Counted from the first letter of the stretch, positions 1-16,868 are shown. The stretch is 64,000 nt of DNA from Halocaridina rubra (GCA_037179515.1 JAXCGZ010000061.1:20001-84000), one strand, 5' to 3'. Made by a program: numbers and translations. Notes: generated by a model from the sequence alone, not told the origin.

Positions 1-296
1 AGTAGATAGGTGTGGTGCCGAACTTCTCTTTGTTTGTTAAAGTCTGCACTGTTTTGTCTCTGTGAGACAAGTCTCACAGTAGGATAGTTAGTGAGTATCC
101 AGAATTTCATCAAGTAGTTCATGACAGAGGTATAGTTAAATAAGGTTGGATGTAAAATTTTAAAGGGCAATATAGAGGAGAGTTGGGAGCTCGAAAGTAG
201 GTCCACATGGTTTAACAGTCAAAGGACCTTAAAAATAATAAACCCTAATCTGCAGTCTATTCCAGTCAAGGATACGGAGTTGATTCTTTTAGTTTT

Positions 297-437
<141 letters not shown>

Positions 438-846
438 ATATTGTCTTTGTTTTCGTGGTTCTTATCCCTCCCTCCCTCCCTCTGAATATTTGTTTGGTCT
501 CCTCCTGTCCTTGGTTATATTATTGTTTTCTTCAAGGCTTCTGATCTTAGTGCTGATAATATTATTCTTCTATTTAACGGAGATGCAGTTGCTGTTCCAC
601 TATTTTCCACTTTGTGTTAGATTTATCGTAAAAAAACTAAATTAAGGAAAAGATAAGATTTGGCTTTCGTAATACTGATAAATATGCATAGTTAGGCTCA
701 TTATTCTAATTCTAAATGGCAAATTCATAGATGCATTCAATAATTCACATCTAATCTTTATCACCAGTCAATCAATGACTTAACACTGTTTAGTTATATT
801 ATTTTAACTTGCAATTCTTTAATGTTGACATTCTCGCTGTCACTTA

Positions 847-1047
847 GTCAAAGTTCCGGTTTTACGTCACGGACTCCTTTTTTTACCAAGGGCTAGGACG
901 GTTGCCTTCTTGCCAAGGACTTGTTTTGGTATATGTAATCGTTACCCTAAGTGCATGCTCTTGCTAACCTCAGACCGTGACGGGGCGCGAATCCTCGACC
1001 TGACGCCTCAGAGTCACGGACGCTACCGCTTGAGCCACGGTGACTAC
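847..1047 (-). mobile_element. tRNA-derived SINE, family 1, with 15-bp TSD
   Basis: Read on the minus strand, the element starts with a tRNA-like head: a box-A-like segment (TGGCTCAAGCGGTAGCG) and a box-B-like segment (GGTTCG-type, here with one change). A non-tRNA body follows and ends near GACGTAAAACCG. The direct repeat TCTCGCTGTCACTTA stands at 832-846 and 1048-1062, a clean target-site duplication. Related copies lie at 7974, 25920, 45057 and 51035, so this is a dispersed family and not a tRNA gene. Confidence 0.88.
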
Positions 1048-1062
1048 TCTCGCTGTCACTTA

Positions 1063-1746
1063 TGAATAGTGCATATTTATTCACTATTTTAATTATAACT
1101 TTCATTCAGTGTCCTGTTACCTCGTTCCTTTGTTATCATTCAGTCTTTCACTTTCATTATCCATCTCTTCTTTTTATACATTTCTTTTCATTAATAAAAG
1201 TATTCATTAATTTATTTGTACCTTCATTTTCATAATATTCATTCAATTACAATTTTTATTTCCTAAATCACTTTTCGTCGATACATTATATAATTTTTAT
1301 TCATACAAATAAACTCATATCAATCGTCGAGTTACTCACTAGGCTATTCGCTCATTCAATGTCTATCTTTAAATCGTTGTTCTCTTATAATCTTTCCATT
1401 CAGTCACTAATTGAGTGATATTACTTCATTCATTTTGTCGTGATTACGCTCATCTACATTCATTGGTGAATGTTCAGTCTCATTCATTTTATGCTTATGT
1501 ATCAGAGTATACAGGATCTGTATTTCGATTTTTTTTTATTTTTTTTTCACCACCACCGATGATGATTTCATTATCTGATACAAAGAAAATTAAAAGATGG
1601 TGTCTGCTAGTTAAGGACTTCCTCTTTTTATATGAGTCATTTTTCTCGTGAACTTGATTTTCCATTACAGTATTTATTATCCCCTTTGAAATGACAAATT
1701 ATATATTGCGTATCTTGCTATCGGTCTATCATGTGTGATGTTTCGG

Positions 1747-1749
<3 letters not shown>
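1063..1749. other. AT-rich sequence, no gene seen
   Basis: AT-rich non-coding sequence with only short chance reading frames; no recognisable repeat or gene. The same holds for 1-296 and 438-831. Confidence 0.6.

Positions 1750-1824
<75 letters not shown>
1750..1824. repeat. (CT)n microsatellite
   Basis: Uninterrupted CT dinucleotide run of about 75 bases. Confidence 0.98.
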
Positions 1825-1830
<6 letters not shown>

Positions 1831-2479
1831 TTACGAATTTTATGCCGTTAGAGAAGCTCATACAAGAATTTGTAATATTTTGTAATATTGAAATATGCAA
1901 TATGCAATATGCAGTGGTACGCAGCTGTGTTAACAACATCCGTCAACTTGACGTAACATTGGTGTCTCGTTCCTTCATAAAATATATCCGATACGACCAT
2001 CCTTTGTACTCTTGAGGGTGGGGGTGGGGGTGATATACGTGGTTGTACATATAGCATTTTTGTTAATACTAATACTGTTACGCACGGTTCTGTTGTGGGA
2101 TCATGTCTATAGCATTAAAGTGATTATAACAGTGTTCTTATATAATTTGTTTTCATTTTTTCTTAATCACTATTTAACGAAACGGATCAAAATAGATGGG
2201 GTTGTAAAAGTGTTGTAAGTGGATTCCATCCAGGTGAGGTGTTGAGTAGCCTCTGCCTCCCACATTCTCTCTTTGTTTATTTATTTCTCTACTAACTCTC
2301 CTTTCATCAACCACTACCTCCCACATTCACTTTCCTTGCTTTCTCACTTACTATGCGTTTTCTTCTTTCTTCCTCTTGTGTGGTGGGATAACAATAACCC
2401 ATCCTTGTTCCCTTGCGTGTCATAAAAGTTGACTAGTAGGACGGAGCGAGGGTATTAGAAATCCTCTCTCTTTATATTC
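1825..2479. other. non-coding, no gene seen
   Basis: No coding region or named repeat recognised. A short ATATGCAATATGCAATATGC stutter lies near 1893. Confidence 0.5.
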
Positions 2480-3065
2480 CTCCTGCAGTGAATAAAGGCA
2501 CATGGAGGACTTTGGTAGAAGAATTGCAGCTAGAACCCTAGTAATTGGGTCTCCGAATGTGCGTGCTTATGGTATGAGTGAATGTGGTGAGGAGGAGAGT
2601 AGTAGCATGTTCATAATAAGAAGGATTTATGTATTAGTATTGTATGAAACAAACTAGAATGGAAAAGGCGAACTACGGTTTGAGAGAATTATAGACGAGG
2701 AAGAGGACTGGCCTTGTTGGTGAGTGAGGAGATAAGCAAGTGTGTGGATGAATGGAAGGAAGTCTCACCCATGATTATATGAGTAAAAATGAGATTGGGA
2801 TTACAGTGTATATGGTTCTGGTAGTGAGACAAGTGAGGAGGAAAGAGAAGAGTTTCAAAATAATTTGAAATAGTATATTGAGGAGTTAGGATTTAATGTG
2901 AATATGCTGTTGATGGGAGAATATTAATGCTTGAGTAAGAAATGAGCCAGTGGATGGTGTAATTGGGAAGTATTGTGTACTTGGTAGAAATGAGAGTGTA
3001 GATAAAATTACATGAGTATATACTCGTACAGGTTAGAGTAGAAAATGGTAGAGTAGATGAATGAA
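2480..3065 (+). mobile_element. RTE-type LINE endonuclease fragment (decayed)
   Basis: Broken plus-strand reading of an APE-type endonuclease typical of RTE LINEs. Recognisable pieces are a GLQ-type strand near 2790, an acidic EE-rich stretch near 2840, a degenerate equivalent of the GDLNA segment near 2915 and a VDGV-like stretch near 2953. Stops and frameshifts are frequent, so it is dead. The family call rests on motif order and is not certain. Confidence 0.5.
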
Positions 3066-3078
3066 CTATTAATGAAGA

Positions 3079-4365
3079 AAAAGTATTTCCTTACATCCTG
3101 CAAAGAGGTTTTCTAACGAAGCTTCGAACTATGACCTCCAGTTCTAGAGCCAACTTTATCAATCTATCGATACCAATCCACTCTGTCAATATCATGAAGG
3201 AATTTAAAACCACCACCGTATCCCCTCTCAGTCTTCTAGCTTAAAGTGATGGTAAGTCTAATTCCCTCAGCCTCTCCTCATAAATGAGATTGCGTATTTC
3301 TGGCACCAGTTTCGTGGCATGTCTTTGAATTATTTCCAGCTTAACTATGTGATTTTTCAAGTGGGAATTCCAATAGGGGGCTGCATATTCAAGCATTGGC
3401 ATCACAAAGATTACATAGATATTTATGAACATTTCCTTGTCCATGTGTCAAAAGCCTACCCTTACATTTGCTAGGAAAGCATATGCTGCCCTTACTATGC
3501 CATCTATATGCATCTCCGGAGCCAAATCTACCAGTATGTTTACTCCTAGATCTCTCATCCTCTGTCTCTTGAAGTTTGCTCCTGATATTTAGTACCCAAG
3601 CTTTGGCCCTCTTGCACTTATAACCATTCTCATTTCCTAAGATTTTGAAGTACTGAATTTCATTAGTCACTTTTCTGACCACTCATGCAGATTATGTAGG
3701 TCTTGCTAAATTTCTTTATCATTGATCTCGTCTCTTACCTTCTTGTCTTAACTACAAGCATATTCAAGAATGAATGTACAGCCTCTGGTATGTCATTTGC
3801 GTATAAAAGGAACAAAAGCAGAACTAAAACTGAACCCCGTGGAACCCCAATATTAACCCTTCTCCATTCAGACACTGAGTGTCTTGCTCTAACCTTCTGT
3901 TCACTTCCTTATAAGTAAGTTTTTATGCATTCCAAGACATTTCCACCTATTCTCGCCATTACTTGTAGCTTCTTAATAAGTCTCCCGTGTGATACTGTAT
4001 CAAATGTCTTCAAGTCGAGTTCACCATCCTGGGGTCTGTAGATGTTGTAGAAGCTGATATTGCTGTTCTGCATATTTATGCTTGCAGACTGAACTTGGAC
4101 TCCCTCTCCATAGTTCACTGGCTGTGAGATTTCCTTGGAGGATATGTTCTTTTTGATGAAAATGGCACTGCCTTTGTTTTCACCTGGTGTCCAGTGCTGG
4201 CAGAAGCCCTGGTACTAAAAATATTGGGAGTGATGTTTTCTGTAGACATGGTATTTTGCACCATGATTACAACGATATTTTCCACTTTGTCTGTGTACTC
4301 TAGGTGTTGGATTTTATTTCTTAGGCCTTGAGCTTTCCAGTGTAGGATTTCGTGATCAGGTATCT
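3079..4365 (-). mobile_element. CR1-like LINE (family A), deleted copy
   Basis: Minus-strand remnant of the LINE family best preserved at 19025. From 5' to 3' it shows an endonuclease start (HWKAQGLRNK-like, near 4340), an endonuclease strand with NIYRP (near 4045), an RT-core fragment (DTVSHGRLIKKLQ, near 3985), then the post-RT segment ending in LEYAAPYWNSHLKNHIVKLE. The endonuclease is joined directly to the reverse transcriptase near 4020, so roughly a kilobase of ORF2 is missing. Many frame breaks. Confidence 0.75.
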
Positions 4366-4479
4366 TGAAAAGTTAAGAAGAGGAAGGGGTGGCAAGTAGG
4401 TGGAACTGAAACTGGGTTTTCTTGAGCATTGCTAGTGCAGTGATGCTGTGGGAAACTTCTGTGATACTTATTTTTTATT

Positions 4480-4700
4480 TACTAGGGTGACATCAGGACA
4501 GGCCCAAAAGAAAAAAATTAAAACCGCCCTCATCGAGCCTGGACACGAAGAAAACAAAGTAAAGAGAAACAGATGGAGAGTGCTGTGACTTGTCAAATGG
4601 GAAAGGATAATAAGAGACGTGTAACGAATGTACGGTGTTGATGTAGGCATAGAAAGAGAACTGTATCTGATTGAAGGCATTCCTGCTTGAGGAACCTAGA
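4480..4700 (-). mobile_element. LINE family B 3'-UTR-like fragment plus unnamed repeat
   Basis: Bases 4485-4560 resemble the 3' UTR of LINE family B also seen near 24545, 33305 and 33630 (shared core CCCTCATC..GGCCTGG..ACGAAGAAA). The following ~120 bases recur near 26215-26335 (shared GTGACTTGTCA and ATAAGAGA..TGTAA.GAAT). Neither part is coding. Confidence 0.45.
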
Positions 4701-4911
4701 TCCGATTATTCATTGTTAATTCTTAATTGTATATACATATGTAAATTGAAGGTAATTACAATATTCTAGGGTAAGCTTTATTTCTGTTCACTCTAAGTGT
4801 ATGTATTATACCCTTACTTATTTTTTCAGTTACGTGTCTATTTATAAGTGTATTCTTAGCTTTGTAGCATAAGCATTTTTAATAATGGAAATACATGTTC
4901 GTTTGTAGTCT

Positions 4912-5028
<117 letters not shown>

Positions 5029-5383
5029 TTTTAATCGTTCGGCAAAGTATTGTAGACTGAAGAATCCTACCCTCTCGCTCCCCACCCCACAAAAAAAAAA
5101 AAAAAAAAATGGCTTAAGACTGCGTGTGCTGAATAGTTACTAACTTATGAAAAGAAAAGGAATGTAACTCGTGTATGTATGGAGAAAGCGGCGGAGAGTA
5201 GAGCCGCTTTTTCTCTCGGACAAGGGAGGAGGAGTTTATGGAGATGAAAGCAAGGGTCATGGCACTGTATCTCAGTTATAGTCTTATTTTGATGTACTGT
5301 ATATTGTTGAATTAGATTGTAATCAATATTTGAGTCACGGTACGAAAACAATATAAAAAAATTAATTTATTTTTTTAGTGTGC

Positions 5384-6255
<872 letters not shown>

Positions 6256-6573
6256 TAACAGACAGTCTTTAAGTTCCTTCATGGTTATGATAGAGTGGAT
6301 AGGGATCGATATTTTGATATGGCTGGCTCTAGAACTAGAGGTCATAGTTTGAAGCTTCGTAAGAAAACTTCTTTGCAGGATGTAAGGAAATACTTTTTCA
6401 GTGTAAGAGTAGCTGATAATTGGAATTCGCTAAGCGAGGAGGTAGTTAATGCTATCTCAAGCCATAGTTTTAAGGACAGGTATGATAAGTATCACTAAGT
6501 ACAAAATGGAACCGATGAGGAGACGGGAAGATACGAGCTTTGGGCTCTTTCCCGTAAGCACAATTAACTAAAC

Positions 6574-6576
<3 letters not shown>
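6256..6576 (+). mobile_element. CR1-like LINE (family A) 3' end, running into (TA)n
   Basis: 5'-truncated copy with the family's C-terminal segment still open: MDRDRYFDMAGSRTRG... to WNSLSEEVV and FKDRYDKYH, then stop at 6496. It is followed by the ~75-base 3' UTR (GGAGACGGGAAGATACGAGC, then GGGCTCTTTCCCGTAAGCAC). The 3' terminus passes into the next (TA)n tract. Confidence 0.85.

Positions 6577-6660
<84 letters not shown>
6577..6660. repeat. (TA)n tract at LINE 3' end
   Basis: Pure TA run between a LINE-A 3' end and the palindrome at 6661. Confidence 0.97.
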
Positions 6661-6663
<3 letters not shown>

Positions 6664-6837
6664 AGGAAGCCCATCAGTGAATCAAAACTTATAAAACAAT
6701 GCTATATTTCGGATCCTAACTGGATCCCTTCTCAAGCACAACTTGAGAAGGGATTAAGGTGCTTGAGAAGGGATCCAGTTAGGATCCGAAATATAGCATT
6801 GTTTTATAAGTTTTGTTTCACTGATGGGCTTCCTTAC
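6661..6837. repeat. 79-bp inverted repeat (foldback) between two (TA)n tracts
   Basis: Bases 6661-6739 and 6759-6837 are reverse complements with one mismatch (AATCAAAAC against GTTTTGTTT). The 19-base spacer repeats part of the arm (CTTGAGAAGGGAT). The palindrome is flanked by (TA)n on both sides (6577-6660 and 6869-6950). It has no coding capacity; it could be a foldback/MITE or a rearranged microsatellite locus. Confidence 0.93.
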
Positions 6838-6867
6838 TATTTAGTGCTGTATGCTAACAGTTTTTAG

Positions 6868-6868
<1 letters not shown>

Positions 6869-6950
<82 letters not shown>
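6869..6950. repeat. (TA)n microsatellite
   Basis: Pure TA run bordering the palindrome on its right. 6951-7376 is otherwise non-coding with nothing recognised. Confidence 0.97.
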
Positions 6951-6951
<1 letters not shown>

Positions 6952-7376
6952 TTGATACTAAAATGCTGTCATTTTCCATTAAAAATGCGTATATCTTTTT
7001 GAGCTTGTACTCTGAAAGGTGCTAAAAGCTGTTAAAACAGTAATAAGAAAAATCAAAACATACACTTAGATTAGCTTTCTCCTGGAGACAGAGACTCAAA
7101 TTACAGCTTATGGCAGTATCATGACGTCCCCAAGATATAATTTTTGTATCTCTCCATTAATCTTTTTTTCTTTCTTTTTTTTAATGTGTCTGAAGAAGAA
7201 CTTTTATCTGTTGGGTTTAGAAGAGAAAAGGTTTTACTCACGCATTCCTAATATGTCGTACAATATGCGGAATATGCTAATGTTTACCTAAGTGTATGTA
7301 TCTGATTATTTTCACGAGAAATAGTCACATGGTGTTTTAGATTCTCCACCCACAGATTGGTGGAACGGGTCATGGA

Positions 7377-7532
7377 GTGGTCGCCAGCCGGCACAGTCTC
7401 CAACTCCCCACTGTGGTGCCCAGCCTCAGCAGTAACCTCTCCAGTAAACAGCTTAAACTCTCTTGCCTGGACGAGGCGCGATCCGTCGACCTCGCGAATG
7501 CGAGACCAGCGCGTTACCACTGTACTAGCCAG
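7377..7532 (-). mobile_element. tRNA-derived SINE, family 2
   Basis: On the minus strand it begins CTGGCTAGTACAGTGGTAAC (box-A-like), then a segment with GAGGTCGACGGATCGCGCC (box-B-like), then a body that includes AAGCTGTTTACTGG and CACCACAGTGGGG. A second copy lies at 45401-45547. The reading frames on both strands here are open by chance. Confidence 0.7.
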
Positions 7533-7564
7533 CAAACCAACATTTACTGGTGCCAAGGAGTGGC

Positions 7565-8825
7565 AGTGGTGGGGTGAGCCATCACTGCTTGATCTAGTAT
7601 TCACAGATAATGTGATGGATATTGGCCTGTTGGAGTGTGAGTCTCCAATTGGAAAATTTATCACTGTGTGTTAGTGATGGAGTATATCACTGAAGATGTT
7701 CTGCCTGAGAGCAAATGAATTGAGAAGGAAATGAGGAAGAACTTTCCAAAAGGATATTACAACAAAATTAATTATCATATTGCAGGTATTGACTTGTGGA
7801 CCATAGATGACAGAAAATCTGTACAAGTGATGTATGCAATATTTTGTGAGGAATATAAGATAGTTAGCTGTTGTATACCATCTCCCAAAATAGGAATTAT
7901 CTATGACAAATGTAAATGGTTCAATAATGAATTTAAAAGAGGATAGGAGTGGAGAGACAAATGCTAGAGTAAGTTTCGGTTTTACGTCACGGACTCCCTT
8001 TTCTACCAAGGACGGTAGCCTTCTTGCAAAGGACTTGTTTTGGCAGATGTAATCATTACCCTGAGTGCATGCCCTTGCTAACCTCAGACGTGACGGGGCG
8101 CTACCGATTGAGCCACGGTGGCTACAAATGATAGAGTAAGTATATGAGGAGAAAAACTATAAATGCCTAGCAGAATTACAAACGATCAGGAAATGGCTCT
8201 TACGTAAAAGAAGGAGCAGATGGATATAGCCAGTATTGATAAAGAAAATCTCAACTTTTTTGGGCTTTATTGGGGGGAAATTAAAGATCAAATAACAATT
8301 TTTAAAACTGGAGAAGGCAGATAGAAGATTTACTGACACAGTTGAGGAGATCTGCTAGAAACTGAACAAGAAGTTTTAGACAGATTTTACGGCATAAAAT
8401 GCTTTCAACCTCACGTTGTAGATATGAGAGATCATAAACCAGTATTAAATACGATCATCTTTTTAGCTACAGCACTGATGGAGTTAGAATACCCAAAAAG
8501 TTATGGGCCTGATGATATATCTTCATATGTATTAAAGACGTGTACAAAGCCATTATCGGTGTCAATATGCATCATGTTCGAGAATTTGCTTGAATCTGAA
8601 GAGATTTCAAGATGTTGGAAAAAACGAAGTTGGTACTTATCTTCGAAAAAGAGAGGAGAGACACGGCTCTAAAGTATAGGCCTGCTTCCTTGATAAGCAC
8701 ATTTTGGTAAATTATAGGGGAACTATTGAGAAAACACCTTTCTCTTCAACTGTAGTCTTTCAAGTTTTTTGTCTGTGAGACACAGTAAAGAGGATTGTTT
8801 TTGGGAAAGATATCATCGTTTGATC
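7565..8825 (+). mobile_element. CR1-like LINE (family A), decayed copy
   Basis: Begins in the endonuclease C-terminus (LLDLVFTDNVMDI), continues through the linker and enters the RT N-terminus (SYGPDDISSYVLKTC near 8490; a CWKKRSW stretch matching CWK..NVIPIFKKG). Frameshifts and stops throughout. A family-1 SINE at 7974-8123 is inserted in it. Confidence 0.7.
7974..8123 (-). mobile_element. tRNA-derived SINE, family 1, internally deleted, nested in LINE
   Basis: Flanked by ACAAATGCTAGAGTAAG (7957-7973) and ACAAATGATAGAGTAAG (8124-8140), a 17-bp target-site duplication with one mismatch. The tRNA-like head lacks about 45 bases between GACGGGGCG and CTACCG. It lies inside a LINE-A copy, so it inserted later. 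Confidence 0.85.
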
Positions 8826-8879
8826 TAAAATGCACATACAACGTGTATGATGTTGTTAATATTGTGTGTGAGACATAGA

Positions 8880-10785
8880 TAGGAAAATGTTTTTACTTTC
8901 TGTTGTGGATGGAGTACATAATGAAGTATGTTCTGCTTGTGAATAGGGTAACCGAGAAAGGAAAGAACACCTATGCAAAACTTGATTACAGGAATATTAA
9001 CAGTTGACTTGGGAGCCACATTTAACTACAAATCTATACAGGAGATGTACAAAATCCTTTGTGATCAGTAGATGATAGTTAACTGTTTCATACCATCTAT
9101 TAGAATAGGAATAATCAAAGCAAAGAAGAAATGGTCCAATATTGAATGGAAATTGATGATAAAGTGGAGAACAATACTGCAATAGGTACAGGAGGAGAAA
9201 AAGTATAAATTCCTGGCAAGATTGCAAATGAGCCAGGAAAGATTGCTTAAACACAAAAAGGGGGGCTGACAGAGCTCATGAAAAATTACTACTGGAAATG
9301 CTGTAAGCATTTTCAGACTTTCTCACAGCTTTGTCAGAGGAAAATTAAAGATCAAAGATCGTGTTTTAAAGTTGGGAATGACAAAGAATCATGACTGTGG
9401 AAGATGAAGAAATCTGTGAAGAACAGAACAAAGAGTTTCAGTCGGTATTGACAGTAGTAAATATTCCACCTCTTGTAATGCAGAGATGAGAGATCATTTG
9501 CAAATATTAGAGAACATTGTCTATTCAGCTAACGAGGTATGCATAGTGTTGATGGAATTAGATGCTCATAAATCAATTGGGGATGACAGTATATCCTCTT
9601 TTCTACTTGTAAAGTGTGCCTCACCATTATCTGTAGGACTTCACATCATACTTGAGAAGATGCTGTAATCAAAAAGATCCCAAGATGTTAGAAACAACCG
9701 AATTATAAACCTGTTTCATTGACATAGCATAAAACTACTGAGAAAACACATTTCTCTTCATTAGAAATTATTAATTTTTTTGTCAGTGACATAACATGAC
9801 TCTAGTGGTAACAAAATTACTGGATTTTTTTGATGAGGTAAGCCTACTCTTACAAGAATGAGAGTGCTGGGCAAATTACACATTCTTAGATTTTCAGAAA
9901 GCATTTGCTATAGTTTCACAAAGGATATTATGAAGAAGATGCAAGTAATGGCAAGAACAGGAGAAAATGTCTTGGAGTAGATTAACACTTACTTAGAAGG
10001 AAGCAAAGGGTCAGAGTAAACCACATAGTGTCTGACTGAAGAAAGGTTAACAGTTGAGTTTCAAAGGGAACAGTTTTGGTTCCAATCTTGTTCCTTATAT
10101 GTGTAAATGACCCTACCAGAGCTGTAAATGCATTTTAAAAAATGTTCATATTTGATGCAAGGATTATGAACAGAGTAAAAGACAAAAATTGGTACATAAT
10201 TTCAGGACGACCTAAATTTTATGTAAATTAATGAGAATGGACAAGAGATCAAGAAAATTTCCAAGTTTGGGTATATATAAGCAGGAGAGGAAATTCGAGA
10301 TTCTGAGAATAGAAGAGATCTATGGATAAACGTGCTGGCAGATTTATCTGTAGATATGCATATGTATGGTATTGTACAGCAAAAGCAGCATATGCTTTCT
10401 TAGTAAACAAACCTAATGGTGGCCTGCAAGTGTATGGACAAGAAAATTTTCGGAAATGTTCATGCATTTTGTTTGACCTAAGCTTGATTATGCATCTATG
10501 TTCCGGATTCTGGACTTGCATAGGCATACCAATAAACTGGAGAGTGTTCAGGGATATGCTACGAAGTTGGTGACAGAAATACGTAATCTCAATTATGAGC
10601 ATATTTTGCTGGTGTTATATTTACCATCACTCGAAGCTGGAGGGAAGAAGGGGACTGTGATAACGGTTTTTAAATGCCACCATGGATTTGGCAGAATGGA
10701 TAGGAATCATATTTTGATATGGATGGCTCACTAGAAGGTATATAGTTTGAAGCTTCTTAAGAAAACTTGGATAAAAAAAAAATTG
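8880..10785 (+). mobile_element. CR1-like LINE (family A), second decayed copy in tandem
   Basis: Repeats the order of the 7565 copy (post-endonuclease linker, RT N-terminus KSIGDDSISSFLL near 9575), then continues through degenerate RT blocks (FLDFQKAF-like near 9885, VP-GS-like near 10055) to the C-terminal part ending near 10770 with KLLKKTW. There is no intact frame longer than about 120 codons. Confidence 0.7.
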
Positions 10786-11122
10786 CCTCTTTGGCCAGTA
10801 GTAGGCCTATATTTGGTGTATGGGATTAATCTCCTCTGTTTCTCTTTTAGACTCTCTTGTTTGTGAATATATTTAAATAAGTACGTATGCATGTTTCTGT
10901 GCATGGATTACTTCATAAAAGTAGAAGAAGAAGAAGAAGAAGAGGAAAAATAAGAAAAATATGGAGCTGCCTAGTCATGGATCCAGACCAATACGAGTCA
11001 TTTAGGTATGCTGGCGTCATACTCAGTTTCAAGTGTGCGCTGTCATCATTATTAATAATCAAAGAATGGGAGTTACTATCATGCATAAGATATGAAAGTG
11101 GGGTTCTCATAGCGTAAAAAAT
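10786..11122. other. non-coding, no gene seen
   Basis: Contains a short (AGA)n run near 10922-10943; nothing else recognised. Confidence 0.45.
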
Positions 11123-11627
<505 letters not shown>

Positions 11628-12018
11628 AATATTTACTTTTATTTTCTCCTTTTTATCTTTTTCTTTATCTTCTTTCTTCTTTATGCTTCCTTTGTATAAT
11701 TTCTATGGATATGGTAATAATGTGAAAGGAGGAAGTTATGCAGCTGATAATGTCTTGTTTAGCAATAAATTATTCATAACCTTCACAACGATGATTCTTA
11801 TCTCAACCAGTTGTGGTAGTAATGAAAATGCTAATTATGTCTATAGAGGGAAGCAATATTCTGTCATAATTGCTTTCATGGCCATTAATATTTCGACAAG
11901 GAATTGCAAGGAATGAAACCGAAGACGAGGACTCGAGAGCCTTTATTGACGAATTTTAGTACTGACGATTATAAGGAAATAATATTTTACCAACTGGAAT
12001 TTTACTTGGTTATGCCTT

Positions 12019-12020
<2 letters not shown>
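11628..12020. other. non-coding, no gene seen
   Basis: AT-rich, no repeat or gene recognised. Confidence 0.45.

Positions 12021-12051
<31 letters not shown>
12021..12051. repeat. (GA)n microsatellite
   Basis: About 31 bases of GA. Confidence 0.95.
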
Positions 12052-12052
<1 letters not shown>

Positions 12053-12123
12053 AGCTCGTGTATTATTTGCTTTATAGAATGTATCTCTTTCTCATTACAT
12101 AGCCTTATGTTAATTTTTCTTTA

Positions 12124-13095
<972 letters not shown>

Positions 13096-13141
<46 letters not shown>
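13096..13141. repeat. (AT)n tract
   Basis: Lies between the tRNA-like block 1 (ending GATTCAT) and the 3' end of a minus-strand LINE-A copy; either or both may have seeded it. Confidence 0.95.
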
Positions 13142-13146
<5 letters not shown>

Positions 13147-14125
13147 CCTAATTGTGCTTACGGGAAAGAGCCCAAAGCTCATATCTTCCCGTCTCCTGAT
13201 CGGTATCCATTTTGTACTTAGTGATACTTATCATACATACTTGTCCTTAAAACTATGGATTGAGTTAGTATTAACTACCTCCTCGCTTAGCGACTTCCAA
13301 TAATCAACTACTCTTCACTAAAAAAAAGTATTTCCTTACATCCTGCAAAGAAGTTTTCTTAAGAAGCTTTAAACTATGGCCTCTAGTTCTAGAGCCAGCC
13401 ATATAAAAATATCGATCCCTATCCACTCTATCATAACCATGAAGGAATTTAAAGACTGTCACCATATCCCCCCTAAATCTTCTAGCTTCAAGTGATGGTA
13501 AGTCTAATTCCCAGAGCCTCTCATCATAACTGAGATTGCGTATTTGTGGCACCAGTTTCGTGGCATGTCTGAACATTTTCCAGCTTAAGAAGGGGCGTTT
13601 TCAAGCGCGAATTCCAAAAGGGGGTTGCATATGCCTAAAGGCCACCCTTGCATTTGCTAAGAAAGCATATGCTGCCCTTACTAGACCATTTGTATACATT
13701 TTTTGGAGACAAATCTGCCAGTATGTTTACTCCTAGATATCACTCATTCTCTGTCTCTTGAATTGTACTCCTGCCACCGAGTAGTCAAGCTTGGGCCTCC
13801 TTGCACTTGTACCCATTCTCATTACCTTACATTTAGAAGTATTTAATTTAATTAGCCACTTTTCTGACCACTCATGCAGACTATTTAGATCTTCCTAAAT
13901 TTATCTTCCATTGTTCTCGTTTCTTACTTTCTTCACAATCTTTGCATCACCTGCAAACATATTTATGATTGAATTTGCAGACTCTGGTAGGTTATCCATG
14001 TATACAAGGAACAAAAGTGGCCCTAAAACTGAACCCAGTGGAACCCCACTACTAAATTTTCTCCATTCAGACAATGAGTGTTTTACTCTAACCCTCTATT
14101 TCCTTCCTTCTAAGTATGTTTCAAA
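13142..14125 (-). mobile_element. CR1-like LINE (family A), 3' half
   Basis: Complete 3' terminus at 13142 (minus strand ..CGTAAGCACAATTAGGTAATTA, then (TA)n). C-terminal coding segment: DERLWELDLPSLEARRFRGD and TSLQDVRKYFF. Upstream are the KVMRMG-like and FADDAK-like segments, all with frame breaks. It ends near 14125 at EGRK.., where a piece of LINE family B follows in the same orientation. Confidence 0.8.
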
Positions 14126-14129
14126 GTCC

Positions 14130-14290
14130 TTAAGGGACTTTGTAGGGATAACAATGGTTCTGGATGCCTTGTTCATCTTTAGAGAGTACAGAACTTTATG
14201 AGCTTTGAGTGAAGAAAGAATAAGGGTTGTCATAGGGCTAGAAAGGGTTAAAGTGTGAGGGACAGGTGCGCTGGAAGAGTTGCCAGTATT
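14130..14290 (-). mobile_element. LINE family B fragment fused to LINE A
   Basis: The minus strand reads SSLKAHKVLYSLKMNKAS, the family-B pre-RT segment also found near 24390 (VLRSLKTNKA). Short and degenerate. Confidence 0.55.
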
Positions 14291-14307
14291 GTTCATACCA
14301 AGGATTC

Positions 14308-16833
<2,526 letters not shown>

Positions 16834-16868
16834 ATAAGCTGAAAAAGACGCACCTCGTCTTCTCCAGT

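Noticed and set aside
7284..7664. Overlapping 126-, 105- and 66-codon frames on both strands
   Set aside because: They lie over a tRNA-derived SINE and the end of a LINE; frames are not shared between copies.
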